Assembly: GCF_017741815.1 (NCBI RefSeq)
Contig: NZ_JAGHMF010000034.1
Location: 434,001-498,000, forward strand
Reading direction: 5' to 3'
Source of the DNA: Rhizobium sp. 16-488-2b
Lineage (GTDB): Bacteria; Pseudomonadota; Alphaproteobacteria; Rhizobiales; Rhizobiaceae
Length of the DNA stretch: 64,000 nucleotides
Part shown: piece after piece, positions 18,183 to 25,326 of the stretch
Position numbering within the stretch: position 1 is the first letter of the stretch
Layout: each line of letters opens with the position of its first letter
Translations under genes and position numbers: made by a program
The notes under the pieces: generated by a model
What the model saw: only the letters and a program-made list of their open reading frames with translations
The model's database searches: none
Told to the model about the DNA's origin: nothing

Positions 18183-18688
18183 AGGTGATGAGATGCTCCC
18201 GCCTGTTTCGGTTGTCGGGGGGCCGTATCGTGCAAGTGCTGGCGGTGCTCTTGGCAACGATGTTGCCAATCTCGGCTCTCGCTGTGAACCCGGATGAAAT
18301 GCTGCCAGATCCTGCGAAGGAGAGCCGAGCGCGGACGCTGTCGGCGGAACTGCGTTGCATGGTCTGCCAGAACCAGTCGATCGACGATTCCAACGCTGAA
18401 CTTGCACGGGATCTCAGGCTGTTGGTGCGTGACCGCATAAAGCATGGCGAAAGCGACGAGCAGGTTCTGAACTACATTGTGTCGCGGTACGGCGAATTCG
18501 TGCTTTTGAGGCCGCGCTTCAGTGTCCGCACTATGGCGCTCTGGGGATCGCCCCTGGTTCTTATTCTCGCCGGCGGCCTCTCACTGCTGGTCTTCTCGCG
18601 ACGAAGTGCCCGCAGGCCGACTGGGACTTGTTTGAATTCTGAAGAGGAAACAAGACTCCAGAAGCTACTGAACTCGCCGCATCTTTGA
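18179..18688 (+). CDS. ccmH: CcmH (CycL), apocytochrome thiol reductant
   Basis: A 169-aa protein with an N-terminal signal/anchor (about 18-36), the active-site motif LRCMVCQNQSIDDSNA and a C-terminal membrane segment (about 120-142), the short rhizobial CycL form without the CcmI part. The start is the ATG at 18179 in an ATGA overlap with ccmF; the frame opens further upstream inside ccmF. The stop codon lies in the next regulatory box. It resolves disulfides in apocytochrome CxxCH motifs. Confidence 0.94.
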   Translation: MKVMRCSRLFRLSGGRIVQVLAVLLATMLPISALAVNPDEMLPDPAKESRARTLSAELRCMVCQNQSIDDSNAELARDLRLLVRDRIKHGESDEQVLNYIVSRYGEFVLLRPRFSVRTMALWGSPLVLILAGGLSLLVFSRRSARRPTGTCLNSEEETRLQKLLNSPHL

Positions 18689-18698
18689 TCAAGGTCAA
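18685..18698. promoter_or_regulatory. Fnr/Nnr-type box (asymmetric) upstream of the CBS-BON gene
   Basis: TTGATCAAGGTCAA, overlapping the ccmH stop codon and 64 bases before the CBS-BON ATG, a normal activation distance. Confidence 0.78.
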
Positions 18699-18762
18699 AG
18701 CGGTGTTCATTTCAGCCAATTACTGTCTCACCACACAATACTTCCAAATATGAGGCAGACAG

Positions 18763-19440
18763 ATGCAGGCAAAGGACGTCATGACTAGGGACGTAGTCCA
18801 CATCAGCCCGGCGACCGGCGTTCGACATGCCGTAGCCGTCATGCTTCAAAATAATGTCAGCGGTCTCCCCGTGGTAGACGATCAGGGACGCGTCTGCGGA
18901 ATGCTGACTGAGGGCGATCTTCTGCTTCGGAGGGAAATAAGGCTTTCTCCGCGACCGGCGCGATCACCGGAAATCATTTCGGAGCTTGATCTCGAACGGT
19001 ATATCAACAGCAACGGGTGGTCAGTCGCCGACGTCATGTCCCAGGACGTGATCGTCGCCGGTCCTTACAGCGAGATTTCCGACATCGCCCAAAGCCTGCA
19101 GACTCATCGGATCAAGCGTTTGCCGATCGTTGAGGACGGAAAGCTGATCGGTATCGTCAGCAGGCGGGATATCTTACCACTCATCATCGATGCGCCGGTG
19201 ACAATCCTGCCGCGGGGAGACGCTTCGATAAGACTTGCATTGCGTACCCGCCTTAGATCCGATCTCGGGCTGACTCCCCAAAAGGTGCAGGTCACTGTCA
19301 AGGAGGGACACGTCACACTTGAGGGGCAGGTCGAGTCCGAGCTAAAGCGCAAGGCAGTTCGAAGCCTCGTCGAAGGACTTGGCGTAGGCGCAATCCGCGA
19401 CCGGATCGAGATCGCCGCGGAGAAGACCCGAACCAGCTAG
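18763..19440 (+). CDS. CBS-domain pair plus BON domain protein
   Basis: A 225-aa protein with two CBS motifs (about residues 1-55, MTRDVVHISPATGVRHAVAVM, and 90-145, VMSQDVIVAGPYSEISDIAQ) and a C-terminal BON domain (about 155-222, VTVKEGHVTLEGQVESELKR). There is no signal peptide, so it is probably cytoplasmic. CBS pairs bind adenine nucleotides; BON modules are thought to bind membranes or hydrophobic ligands. Its own Fnr-type box links it to low-oxygen energy status. The target is unknown. Confidence 0.9.
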   Translation: MQAKDVMTRDVVHISPATGVRHAVAVMLQNNVSGLPVVDDQGRVCGMLTEGDLLLRREIRLSPRPARSPEIISELDLERYINSNGWSVADVMSQDVIVAGPYSEISDIAQSLQTHRIKRLPIVEDGKLIGIVSRRDILPLIIDAPVTILPRGDASIRLALRTRLRSDLGLTPQKVQVTVKEGHVTLEGQVESELKRKAVRSLVEGLGVGAIRDRIEIAAEKTRTS

Positions 19441-19983
19441 CATCGGACTGGCTGCGACGCATCTGTGGAAAACGCTAGTTCTCTGTTCGTCGTTGCCACG
19501 ATGTTCCGCGGTATTTTGCCGTGAAGGCAGTGGCGGGAGATCGATGGATTGCTCACAACTCTCTACTTTCACTGCATAATCCGAATTGCAATTATGGATT
19601 TTCTGGTCTTGCGAACAAGCCGTGAAACGAAGTGGGAACGACTGCCGAAAGCTATGGGCGGCTGTGCGAAACCGTCGGTCGGGATGAAAAGCGAGGAGAC
19701 CTGTCGGGCTTGCGCTCCCACAAGACCAGGCCTCTGCCAAGGTTTCCCCCACTTGACACGGAAGTGTTCTCCCGACCCGCGCACCGACTATCGTATCTTA
19801 CGAGCTATTTGTCTTTGAGCGGGCTCAAAGAACTCGGAAGGGTATCGATCTCTCCACCTCTGGCGACCACGCAGGTCCCCTGCAAGGAGGCAAGGGCGCT
19901 CCGAAGCCACCTACTGGTTCAGCCCGCTTGAGCCGGGTAGCGGCACGAATGCTTAAGGCATGCCGCGCCGTCTGGGCGCTGAA
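19441..19983. other. 543-base intergenic region with a dyad and possible structured RNA
   Basis: No convincing gene. It holds a 23-bp dyad (19578-19600) and, further on, inverted repeats able to fold: CTTTGAG-CGGG-CTCAAAG near 19813-19830, an imperfect long arm around 19899-19940 (GGTTCA...TGAGCC inside CTAC...GTAG), and GCGGC...GCCGC enclosing ATGC-TTAAG-GCAT near 19941-19968. I do not recognise an RNA family. Confidence 0.4.
19578..19600. promoter_or_regulatory. Operator-like dyad
   Basis: AATCC-g-AATTGCAATT-at-GGATT: a perfect 10-bp palindromic core with matching 5-bp outer arms, AT-rich in a GC-rich setting. It looks like a dimer binding site, but no promoter or gene is clearly linked to it. 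Confidence 0.35.
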
Positions 19984-20194
19984 TCAAGGTTTAGCCGTCG
20001 CCGACAACTGTGCGATAAGAGGCTGAAGTTCGTTCGCGATCACTTTCTGGTCGAGGGGGCCCACATGTTTAAAAAAGATGCGTCCGGCCTTGTCGAGCAC
20101 GAACGTCTCTGGAACTCCGTAAACACCCCACTCGATCGACTGACGTCCTGATCGGTCCGTTCCGACTGTTGCGTAGGGATTACCTTCGCTTTGT
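19984..20194 (-). pseudogene. ccmG: ccmG (cycY) 3' part, separated by a mobile element
   Basis: Minus-strand codons give EGNPYATVGTDRSGRQ, IEWGVYGVPETFVLDKAGRI and FKHVGPLD, the C-terminal half of the CcmG/DsbE thioredoxin-like protein, ending at TGA (19984-19986). The upstream half lies at 22324-22684, and removing the element with one copy of the 8-bp repeat restores FLQSEGNPYAT in frame at this junction. CcmG normally reduces apocytochrome or CcmH thiols in the periplasm; this copy cannot. Confidence 0.9.
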
Positions 20195-20219
20195 GGCTAT
20201 GCCGCAAATAAGGTTGAAG
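20187..20219. repeat. Target duplication and terminal inverted repeat, low-coordinate end
   Basis: CGCTTTGT (20187-20194) is an 8-bp direct repeat of 22324-22331. The adjoining 25 bp (20195-20219) match the inverse of 22299-22323 at 19 of 25 positions, including a run of nine (AGGTTGAAG) at the inner side and GGC at the tip. Confidence 0.75.
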
Positions 20220-21894
20220 ACAGCTCTTCGTTCTCATTTGCAACTTCGCGTCGTGGAGGTTGGCAAACCTCTTGAAGCGATAACCTCGCCGTGATTGTCT
20301 GCCCCGCAAAATACGAGTTGGACTTTCTTGGGTCGGACGGGGCGCCACGCTCCCGTGAATATCGCTCGACATGCTGGCTCACCAGCATGTCGAGGATCCG
20401 TTGGCGAAAGCCAGGCGTCGGAGAACCAAAGAACCGGAAACGTTCCGATCCGACATTCCTCGAAGCATTGACGTCCGCGTGCATTCTGTTGCCGCAGAAG
20501 CGGCATTGGAATTTCTGGGCCGACCTGTTGCGCTTGTCGGTGTAACCGCAGCACGAACAGGCCTGACTGGTGTAGGCAGAAGCGACTTCGGTCGCCTCGA
20601 TGCCGAATTCTTGGCTGATGGCCGCGAGCTTCGTCCTCAGGACGGAGCGGCCGCAATTCTGGATTAGTCGGTTCATCCGCGCCGACATGCCGGGTGACTG
20701 GAAGTTCAGCGTCTCCAGATAGAGCTTCGAAGGGCGGTGGACCTCGATGAGCCGGTTGATGACGCGGTTGACCTCAGTGGTGATAAATCCACGCACCTTC
20801 GCGACCCACGCGCAGTAGCGCTTCGACGAGCGTGGCTTCTGGCCCGACCGCTGCACGTGTCTGGCGATTGCCGTCAACGTTCGGTCCATCGCCTGGAGCT
20901 TGGCCTTAAATCCTCTGCCCAGCAGGTCGCCCTGGTCGGTCGCAAACATCGTGGTGAGACCGAAGTCCAGCGCGATGGCCTCGGTCCTCACGCTTGCTGC
21001 GTAGGATTCGCGCGATGCCTCGAAGGATTCGGCGACGTCGGTCAGCACGCCCACATAGATCCGCCCGTCGTTCCGATCTTTGATGATCTGGAAGGACTTG
21101 GCACGGATCCCGCGGCGCTGATCGAAGTACTCGAATCCTTTGAGAGGGATGTCGATCTTCATACCTTTGGAGACCGTCATTCGCAGCCACATGTCGTGAC
21201 CGGTGGCCGCCGCCGCTTCCGACAGCTTTGCGATCCGCTGGTCGACAAGCATGTTGATGTGGTTCATACGCGGGAAACGATGTCGGCTCATGACATGCGA
21301 CATAATCTTGCGGGCGAGGCGCCGCGTGGATGCAGGTATCTCTACACTGTTAACGACGAGCGTCCGCGACAGGTCGAACCACGCGCGCGCTTTGTTGATC
21401 ACAAACAGCATGTGTTGGGTGACGTCGTCGACCTTAGATGCGAAGACGATCCGCTTGAAGTCGTTGCCGCATTTCGAAACATAGCTGTTCAAGGACCCGA
21501 GAACCTGGGAGCATACCATCTGCACCTGTGCGGCGCCCAGCTCAGCTTTCATCTTCGCTAAAGGATCGACGAGACCAGGCACCATTTCCGGATACCGCCG
21601 TGTCGCGCCTGGCTTTCCCTCGCCGATGTCCAGCCCGAAATAAGCTCCAATCTGCACAAGGAGCCCGGTTCGAACGGCGACGCCCGCCTTTCGGTACGTA
21701 GTGGCGGGATCGAAGAACGGGTCAAAGCCTCCCTGCTCGAAGAAGCAACGCCATTGAATGGTCGCGGTCCGCACCGCGGCTCTACGCCAACGATGGAGCA
21801 TCGCCAGAACAAGTTTTTCCTTACCGGCGTTCATGAACGTTGGAAGCTTGTCACAACGGTAGACTGGAGGGCGCTCGCGCTTCGGCTTAGGCAA
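20197..21894 (-). CDS. tnpB: Long TnpB-family RNA-guided nuclease (565 aa)
   Basis: The RuvC-like catalytic triad is intact: Asp310 in IALDFGLTTMF, Glu394 in LYLETLNF, Asp474 in HADVNASRN. A zinc ribbon lies between (CSCCGY at 446-451, CRFCG at 464-468). The protein is longer than a typical TnpB of about 350-420 aa, by an N-terminal part of about 100 residues and a tail of about 85 residues after the last motif. The tail runs to a TAG inside the terminal repeat, so any guide RNA made from the element end would overlap the coding sequence. The start is probably TTG at 21894, overlapping the upstream ORF by 8 bases. Confidence 0.9.
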   Translation of the reverse strand: MPKPKRERPPVYRCDKLPTFMNAGKEKLVLAMLHRWRRAAVRTATIQWRCFFEQGGFDPFFDPATTYRKAGVAVRTGLLVQIGAYFGLDIGEGKPGATRRYPEMVPGLVDPLAKMKAELGAAQVQMVCSQVLGSLNSYVSKCGNDFKRIVFASKVDDVTQHMLFVINKARAWFDLSRTLVVNSVEIPASTRRLARKIMSHVMSRHRFPRMNHINMLVDQRIAKLSEAAAATGHDMWLRMTVSKGMKIDIPLKGFEYFDQRRGIRAKSFQIIKDRNDGRIYVGVLTDVAESFEASRESYAASVRTEAIALDFGLTTMFATDQGDLLGRGFKAKLQAMDRTLTAIARHVQRSGQKPRSSKRYCAWVAKVRGFITTEVNRVINRLIEVHRPSKLYLETLNFQSPGMSARMNRLIQNCGRSVLRTKLAAISQEFGIEATEVASAYTSQACSCCGYTDKRNRSAQKFQCRFCGNRMHADVNASRNVGSERFRFFGSPTPGFRQRILDMLVSQHVERYSRERGAPSDPRKSNSYFAGQTITARLSLQEVCQPPRREVANENEELSSTLFAA

Positions 21895-22216
21895 GATGCG
21901 CGTCTTCCACCAGGCCCGAGCACGCTGAGGCGGACATCATCTTGCGCGAGACCCAGTCGGGCGTCAGGAGAGCGAGAATGTCTTCCGCAGCAGCACGGTA
22001 GCAGTCGCGGTCACGGCCTTCCATGGTCGTGCCAACGACCGCCGCTTCGAGCATCGACTGGAATGCCGAAACTCGCGACGCATGTTCGTCACAACGCTCC
22101 ATACCATCTGTTTCGATGCCGCGACTGTCGATTACGCCGTGACTGAGATCCGCCAAAAGTCCGCCCCATTTCTCTTCCCATGGAGAAATGGTCAGGCGAA
22201 AAACGAACGGCCACAA
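21887..22216 (-). CDS. 109-aa ORF upstream of tnpB in the element
   Basis: It ends 8 bases inside tnpB, which suggests translational coupling. The product has a helix-rich middle (DEHASRVSAFQSMLEAAVVG, then DCYRAAAEDILALLTPDW). I recognise no domain, zinc site or transposase motif. The first part (MWPFVFRLTISPWEEKW) may be non-coding and the true start further in. It could be an accessory to tnpB or a remnant. Confidence 0.45.
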   Translation of the reverse strand: MWPFVFRLTISPWEEKWGGLLADLSHGVIDSRGIETDGMERCDEHASRVSAFQSMLEAAVVGTTMEGRDRDCYRAAAEDILALLTPDWVSRKMMSASACSGLVEDAHLA

Positions 22217-22298
22217 TAGCGTTTGACGTTGAACCGACCGATTCGCGTATCGGCATCAACCTAATATGCAGTAGCGGGGAACGCGATCGCCTGAGTGG

Positions 22299-22331
22299 CT
22301 TCAACCTCGTATGCGGGAATGCCCGCTTTGT
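22299..22331. repeat. Terminal inverted repeat and target duplication, high-coordinate end
   Basis: The 25 bp at 22299-22323 pair with 20195-20219 as inverted repeats. CGCTTTGT at 22324-22331 repeats 20187-20194. Confidence 0.75.
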
Positions 22332-22684
22332 AGGAACCCGGTCGCGTCTTTTGGGTCGTCCTTGTAATTTATGCCCACCACCTTCACCCTAGGGTCCGAA
22401 GAAAGCGCATGAGGAAAGGGTGTTCCTGACGCCATGGTACACACCATGATGCGAATACGTTCACAACCGTCACGCTGTCCTTGATGACGTCTTCGTTCAT
22501 GGGGGACAGACCTTGCTCCAGCCCTGGTAGCGCCAATGGAGGATGGATCTCACCGATAAGCGCGGATGGCAGGGCCGATGGTGAATATCTATTCTCTGCC
22601 TCGCGGTAGAGACTGTTTCCAAAAGCGGCCGCGAAACCGAGAAACACGACGAGCGGTACCGCAGCAACCAGGCGGCGCCCGCGA
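22324..22684 (-). pseudogene. ccmG: ccmG (cycY) 5' part, with point lesions
   Basis: Minus-strand sequence shows the signal-anchor RRLVAAVPLVVFLGFAAAFG, PSALIGEIHPPLALPGLE and FASWCVPWRQEHPF, then after a frame change VKVVGINYKDDPKDATGFLQS. Lesions before the insertion: the active-site CVPC reads CVPW (TGG for TGC), a one-base frameshift lies near 22395-22405, and no good start codon is seen in frame after ccmD. The element then cuts the gene at GFLQS. A working CcmG must come from elsewhere in the genome. Confidence 0.88.
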
Positions 22685-22840
22685 TCAACTCTCTCTCCCG
22701 ATTGACTTTGCGCGCAGCGGAGCCAACGCCGACACCTGACGTCGGAAAGACCTGCCTTCGACCCAAACCTTCGCCGAGGTAGCCAGAACGACGACGGCAG
22801 TAACTGCATACGCGGCCAGAACATAGGCTTCGTGATTCAT
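22685..22840 (-). CDS. ccmD: CcmD, haem exporter small subunit
   Basis: A 51-aa protein, MNHEAYVLAAYAVTAVVVLA, with one membrane helix and a basic tail (EGRSFRRQVSALAPLRAKS), the CcmD layout. It starts 2 bases after the ccmC stop. CcmD helps release haem-loaded CcmE from CcmABC. The gene is intact although ccmG behind it is broken. Confidence 0.85.
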   Translation of the reverse strand: MNHEAYVLAAYAVTAVVVLATSAKVWVEGRSFRRQVSALAPLRAKSIGRES

Positions 22841-22842
22841 TT

Positions 22843-23601
22843 TTATTCTTCCTTATGCGTGGCCATGCGTGCAGCAAGCCGGTAGTGCGAAATTAGCTTG
22901 CGGCGCCATATCTCGTTACGGATCGAGGCGAGGTGGAGCGTCGCAAAAAGACACGCGAACGCGAAACCCATCGTCAACAGGGGCCGAAGGAACTCCATAT
23001 CGAGTGCCGACCCATCAAGCCGTAGTACGCTGGCGGGCTGATGAAGAGTGTTCCACCAGTCGACCGAAAACTTGATGATGGGTATGTTCACGAAGCCGAC
23101 CACGATTAATACGGCTGTCACCCTGCCAGCGCGATTAGGCTCATCTATCGCCCGATTGATGGCGAGGATCCCGAGATACATGATGAAGAGTATGAACATC
23201 GATGTCAGGCGAGCGTCCCATACCCACCACGTCCCCCACATCGGCTTACCCCATATAGCTCCCGTCAGTAGCGAGACAAAGGTAAAGGCTGCTCCAAGCG
23301 GGGCGGCGACGCGCGCAGCGACGTCCGCAAGGGGATGCTTCCAGACAAGCGAGCCAATGGCGTTCATCGTCATGACGCTATAACAGAGCATAGCAATCCA
23401 GGCCGCCGGAACGTGGACGTACATGATCCTTACGGTTTCGCCTTGCTGATAGTCCACGTCGGTAGTGAAACTCAACCATAGCCCGAACGTGAAGGCAGCC
23501 AAAGTCGTCCCCGCCAACGCGGGGACAACACTGTCGGCAAGCGCGACGAAGCGAGAAGGCTGCGCAAGAGCGCTAAGAGATTTGGAGAACTGGAACTTCA
23601 T
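22843..23601 (-). CDS. ccmC: CcmC (HelC), haem-handling membrane protein
   Basis: A 252-aa protein with six membrane segments and the WWD motif (WGTWWVWDARLTSMF) between conserved histidines (YVHVPAAW and WNTLHQPASV). CcmC loads haem on CcmE. ccmA and ccmB are not in the window, so this copy must rely on another ccmAB. The Fnr-type box lies only 36 bases upstream of the ATG and no Shine-Dalgarno is visible, so transcription may begin at or very near the start codon. Confidence 0.95.
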   Translation of the reverse strand: MKFQFSKSLSALAQPSRFVALADSVVPALAGTTLAAFTFGLWLSFTTDVDYQQGETVRIMYVHVPAAWIAMLCYSVMTMNAIGSLVWKHPLADVAARVAAPLGAAFTFVSLLTGAIWGKPMWGTWWVWDARLTSMFILFIMYLGILAINRAIDEPNRAGRVTAVLIVVGFVNIPIIKFSVDWWNTLHQPASVLRLDGSALDMEFLRPLLTMGFAFACLFATLHLASIRNEIWRRKLISHYRLAARMATHKEE

Positions 23602-23636
23602 GCAGAGACAACTAGCGTGCCTCGTCTCCGAGATAA

Positions 23637-23650
23637 TTGACCCTGATCAA
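23637..23650. promoter_or_regulatory. Fnr/Nnr-type box (asymmetric) of ccmCD
   Basis: TTGACCCTGATCAA on the plus strand, TTGATCAGGGTCAA towards ccmC. Its centre is about 42 bases before the ccmC ATG. Confidence 0.75.
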
Positions 23651-24010
23651 AGAAGACTGCGAAGCGCCAGTGGCCCGGAGGTTTGGACCTGCGGAAGACG
23701 GGAACGCCGCCTCCCGCTACTCATATCAGGCGGCCCGCGCCGCAGATGCAGTCATGCCTGGCCGGCGGTGCAAAGTTGAGGAATGCCGACATTAGGAGCT
23801 CAAGCCTGCTTGCCTCTTGCGAAAGAGATGCGGTCGCGCCAGTGGACTCTGCAACCATGACTGCGTTGTGCTGCGTATTGTGATCGAGCTCTGAGATCGG
23901 TTGATTCCACCGATGTTGATCCCCTTATTTAGGGTTCGGCTCCTAATTCTTCCTGGCGAGCTTTGGTGCCGCTAACGTCTTTGCGGAAGAGGAATGTTTT
24001 TTGTCTGACC
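23651..24010. other. Intergenic region between divergent ccmC and hemA boxes
   Basis: About 360 bases with no supported gene. Short frames exist on both strands but show no motif or ribosome site. I see no RNA or repeat. Confidence 0.4.
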
Positions 24011-24024
24011 TTGACGCAGATCAA
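24011..24024. promoter_or_regulatory. Fnr/Nnr-type box (asymmetric) of hemA
   Basis: TTGACGCAGATCAA, 53 bases before the hemA ATG, with one TTGAC half-site. Confidence 0.78.
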
Positions 24025-24077
24025 ATAAGATCGACGTTCAGGAGGATACTGCTGCATTAATAGCAAGGAGCACATGC

Positions 24078-25292
24078 ATGGATTTCGAAGCGTTTTGCAA
24101 AAGCGAGCTGGATGGTCTTCACGCGGAAGGCCGCTATCGCGTTTTTGCCGATCTTGAGCGTCACCGCGGCGGTTTCCCTCGTGCGACGCGCCACACGGAA
24201 GACGGTCCGAAAGACGTGACAGTTTGGTGCTCCAACGACTATCTCGGCATGGGCCAGAACCCCAAGGTCATCGAGGCGATGAAGAACGCCATCGATCACT
24301 GTGGCGCGGGTGCGGGAGGCACCCGGAATATCTCTGGCACCAACCACTCACACGTTCTTCTCGAGCGTGAGCTTGCCGATTTGCACGGCAAGGAATCTGC
24401 GCTGATCTTCACCTCGGGCTACATTTCCAACTGGGCGGCCCTCGGCACGCTCGGCGCCAAGATCCGGGGCCTGATCATTTTCTCAGACGCGCTCAACCAC
24501 GCCTCGATGATCGAAGGCATTCGCTATGCCAAGTGCGAGAAGGTGATCTGGAAGCACAACGACGTGCAAGATCTCGAAGCAAAGCTCGCGGCCGCCGATC
24601 CGAAGGCGCCGAAGCTGATCGCGTTCGAGTCCGTCTACTCAATGGATGGCGACATCGCTCCGATCAAGGAAATCTGCGACATCGCCGACAAGTATGGCGC
24701 GATGACCTATCTCGATGAAGTACATGCCGTCGGCATGTACGGCCCGCGCGGCGGCGGCATTGCCGAGCGCGAAGGCCTGATGGATCGACTGACTGTTATC
24801 GAAGGCACGCTCGGCAAGGCTTTCGGCGTCATGGGCGGCTATATAGCAGCGTCGACGGCGCTCTGCGACTTCATCCGTTCGTTTGCATCCGGCTTCATAT
24901 TCACGACCGCACTGCCGCCGGCTCTTGCCGCAGGCGCGGTTGCTTCGATCCAGCACCTGAAGGTAAGCCCCTTCGAGCGTGCGCGGCATCAGGATCGCGT
25001 CCGCACGCTGCGGAACCTTCTCGACAAGCGCGGCATCCCGCATATGCCGAACCCCAGCCACATCGTGCCGGTCATGGTGGGCGATGCTGCAAAGTGCAAG
25101 TGGATCTCCGACCTGCTGCTCGACAACTGTGGTGTTTACGTGCAGCCGATCAATTATCCGACGGTTCCGAAGAAGACCGAGCGTCTGCGCATCACGCCGA
25201 CGCCGCTGCATAGCGATGCCGATATCGAGCATCTGGTCGAGGCATTGCATTCGCTGTGGTCGCGCTGCGCACTCGCAAGGCAAGTAGCGTAA
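24078..25292 (+). CDS. hemA: 5-aminolevulinate synthase
   Basis: A 404-aa PLP enzyme of the alpha-oxoamine synthase family that condenses glycine and succinyl-CoA to 5-aminolevulinate, the alphaproteobacterial first step of haem synthesis. Motifs: CSNDYLGMGQ, GAGAGGTRNISGT, the YLDEVHAVGMYG Asp region and the PLP lysine in EGTLGKAFGVMGGYIA. AGGAG lies 7 bases before the ATG at 24078; an ATG 4 bases earlier is out of frame. Its box implies extra haem supply at low oxygen. A housekeeping copy elsewhere is likely. Confidence 0.97.
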   Translation: MDFEAFCKSELDGLHAEGRYRVFADLERHRGGFPRATRHTEDGPKDVTVWCSNDYLGMGQNPKVIEAMKNAIDHCGAGAGGTRNISGTNHSHVLLERELADLHGKESALIFTSGYISNWAALGTLGAKIRGLIIFSDALNHASMIEGIRYAKCEKVIWKHNDVQDLEAKLAAADPKAPKLIAFESVYSMDGDIAPIKEICDIADKYGAMTYLDEVHAVGMYGPRGGGIAEREGLMDRLTVIEGTLGKAFGVMGGYIAASTALCDFIRSFASGFIFTTALPPALAAGAVASIQHLKVSPFERARHQDRVRTLRNLLDKRGIPHMPNPSHIVPVMVGDAAKCKWISDLLLDNCGVYVQPINYPTVPKKTERLRITPTPLHSDADIEHLVEALHSLWSRCALARQVA

Positions 25293-25303
25293 GCTCTCAG
25301 AAA

Positions 25304-25322
25304 TCCGCAGCAGCGCTGCGGA
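25304..25322. terminator. Hairpin between convergent hemA and the GGDEF-EAL gene
   Basis: TCCGCAGC-AGC-GCTGCGGA, a perfect 8-bp GC-rich stem with a 3-base loop, 12 bases after the hemA stop and 5 bases from the end of the converging gene. There is no U-run, so its role as terminator is inferred. Confidence 0.5.
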
Positions 25323-25326
25323 CTCT

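Larger units (their letters stand above)
20195..22323 (-). mobile_element. 2129-bp TnpB-carrying element with inverted ends, inserted in ccmG
   Basis: Bounded by imperfect 25-bp terminal inverted repeats starting GGC and flanked by an 8-bp duplication. It carries tnpB and a coupled 109-aa ORF and nothing resembling a DDE, HUH (TnpA) or serine transposase. Inverted ends plus target duplication are not features of IS200/IS605 elements, the usual home of tnpB. The GGC tip, GCAAAT and 8-bp duplication recall IS6-like ends, and other 8-bp families are possible. It may be a non-autonomous element moved in trans. Confidence 0.75.

Noticed and set aside
19660..19960. Cobalamin riboswitch, group II intron or SRP RNA
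   Set aside because: None of the conserved boxes of these RNAs could be found on either strand.
20737..21561. Plus-strand 274-codon frame inside the element
   Set aside because: It is antisense to the catalytic core of tnpB and shows no family features.
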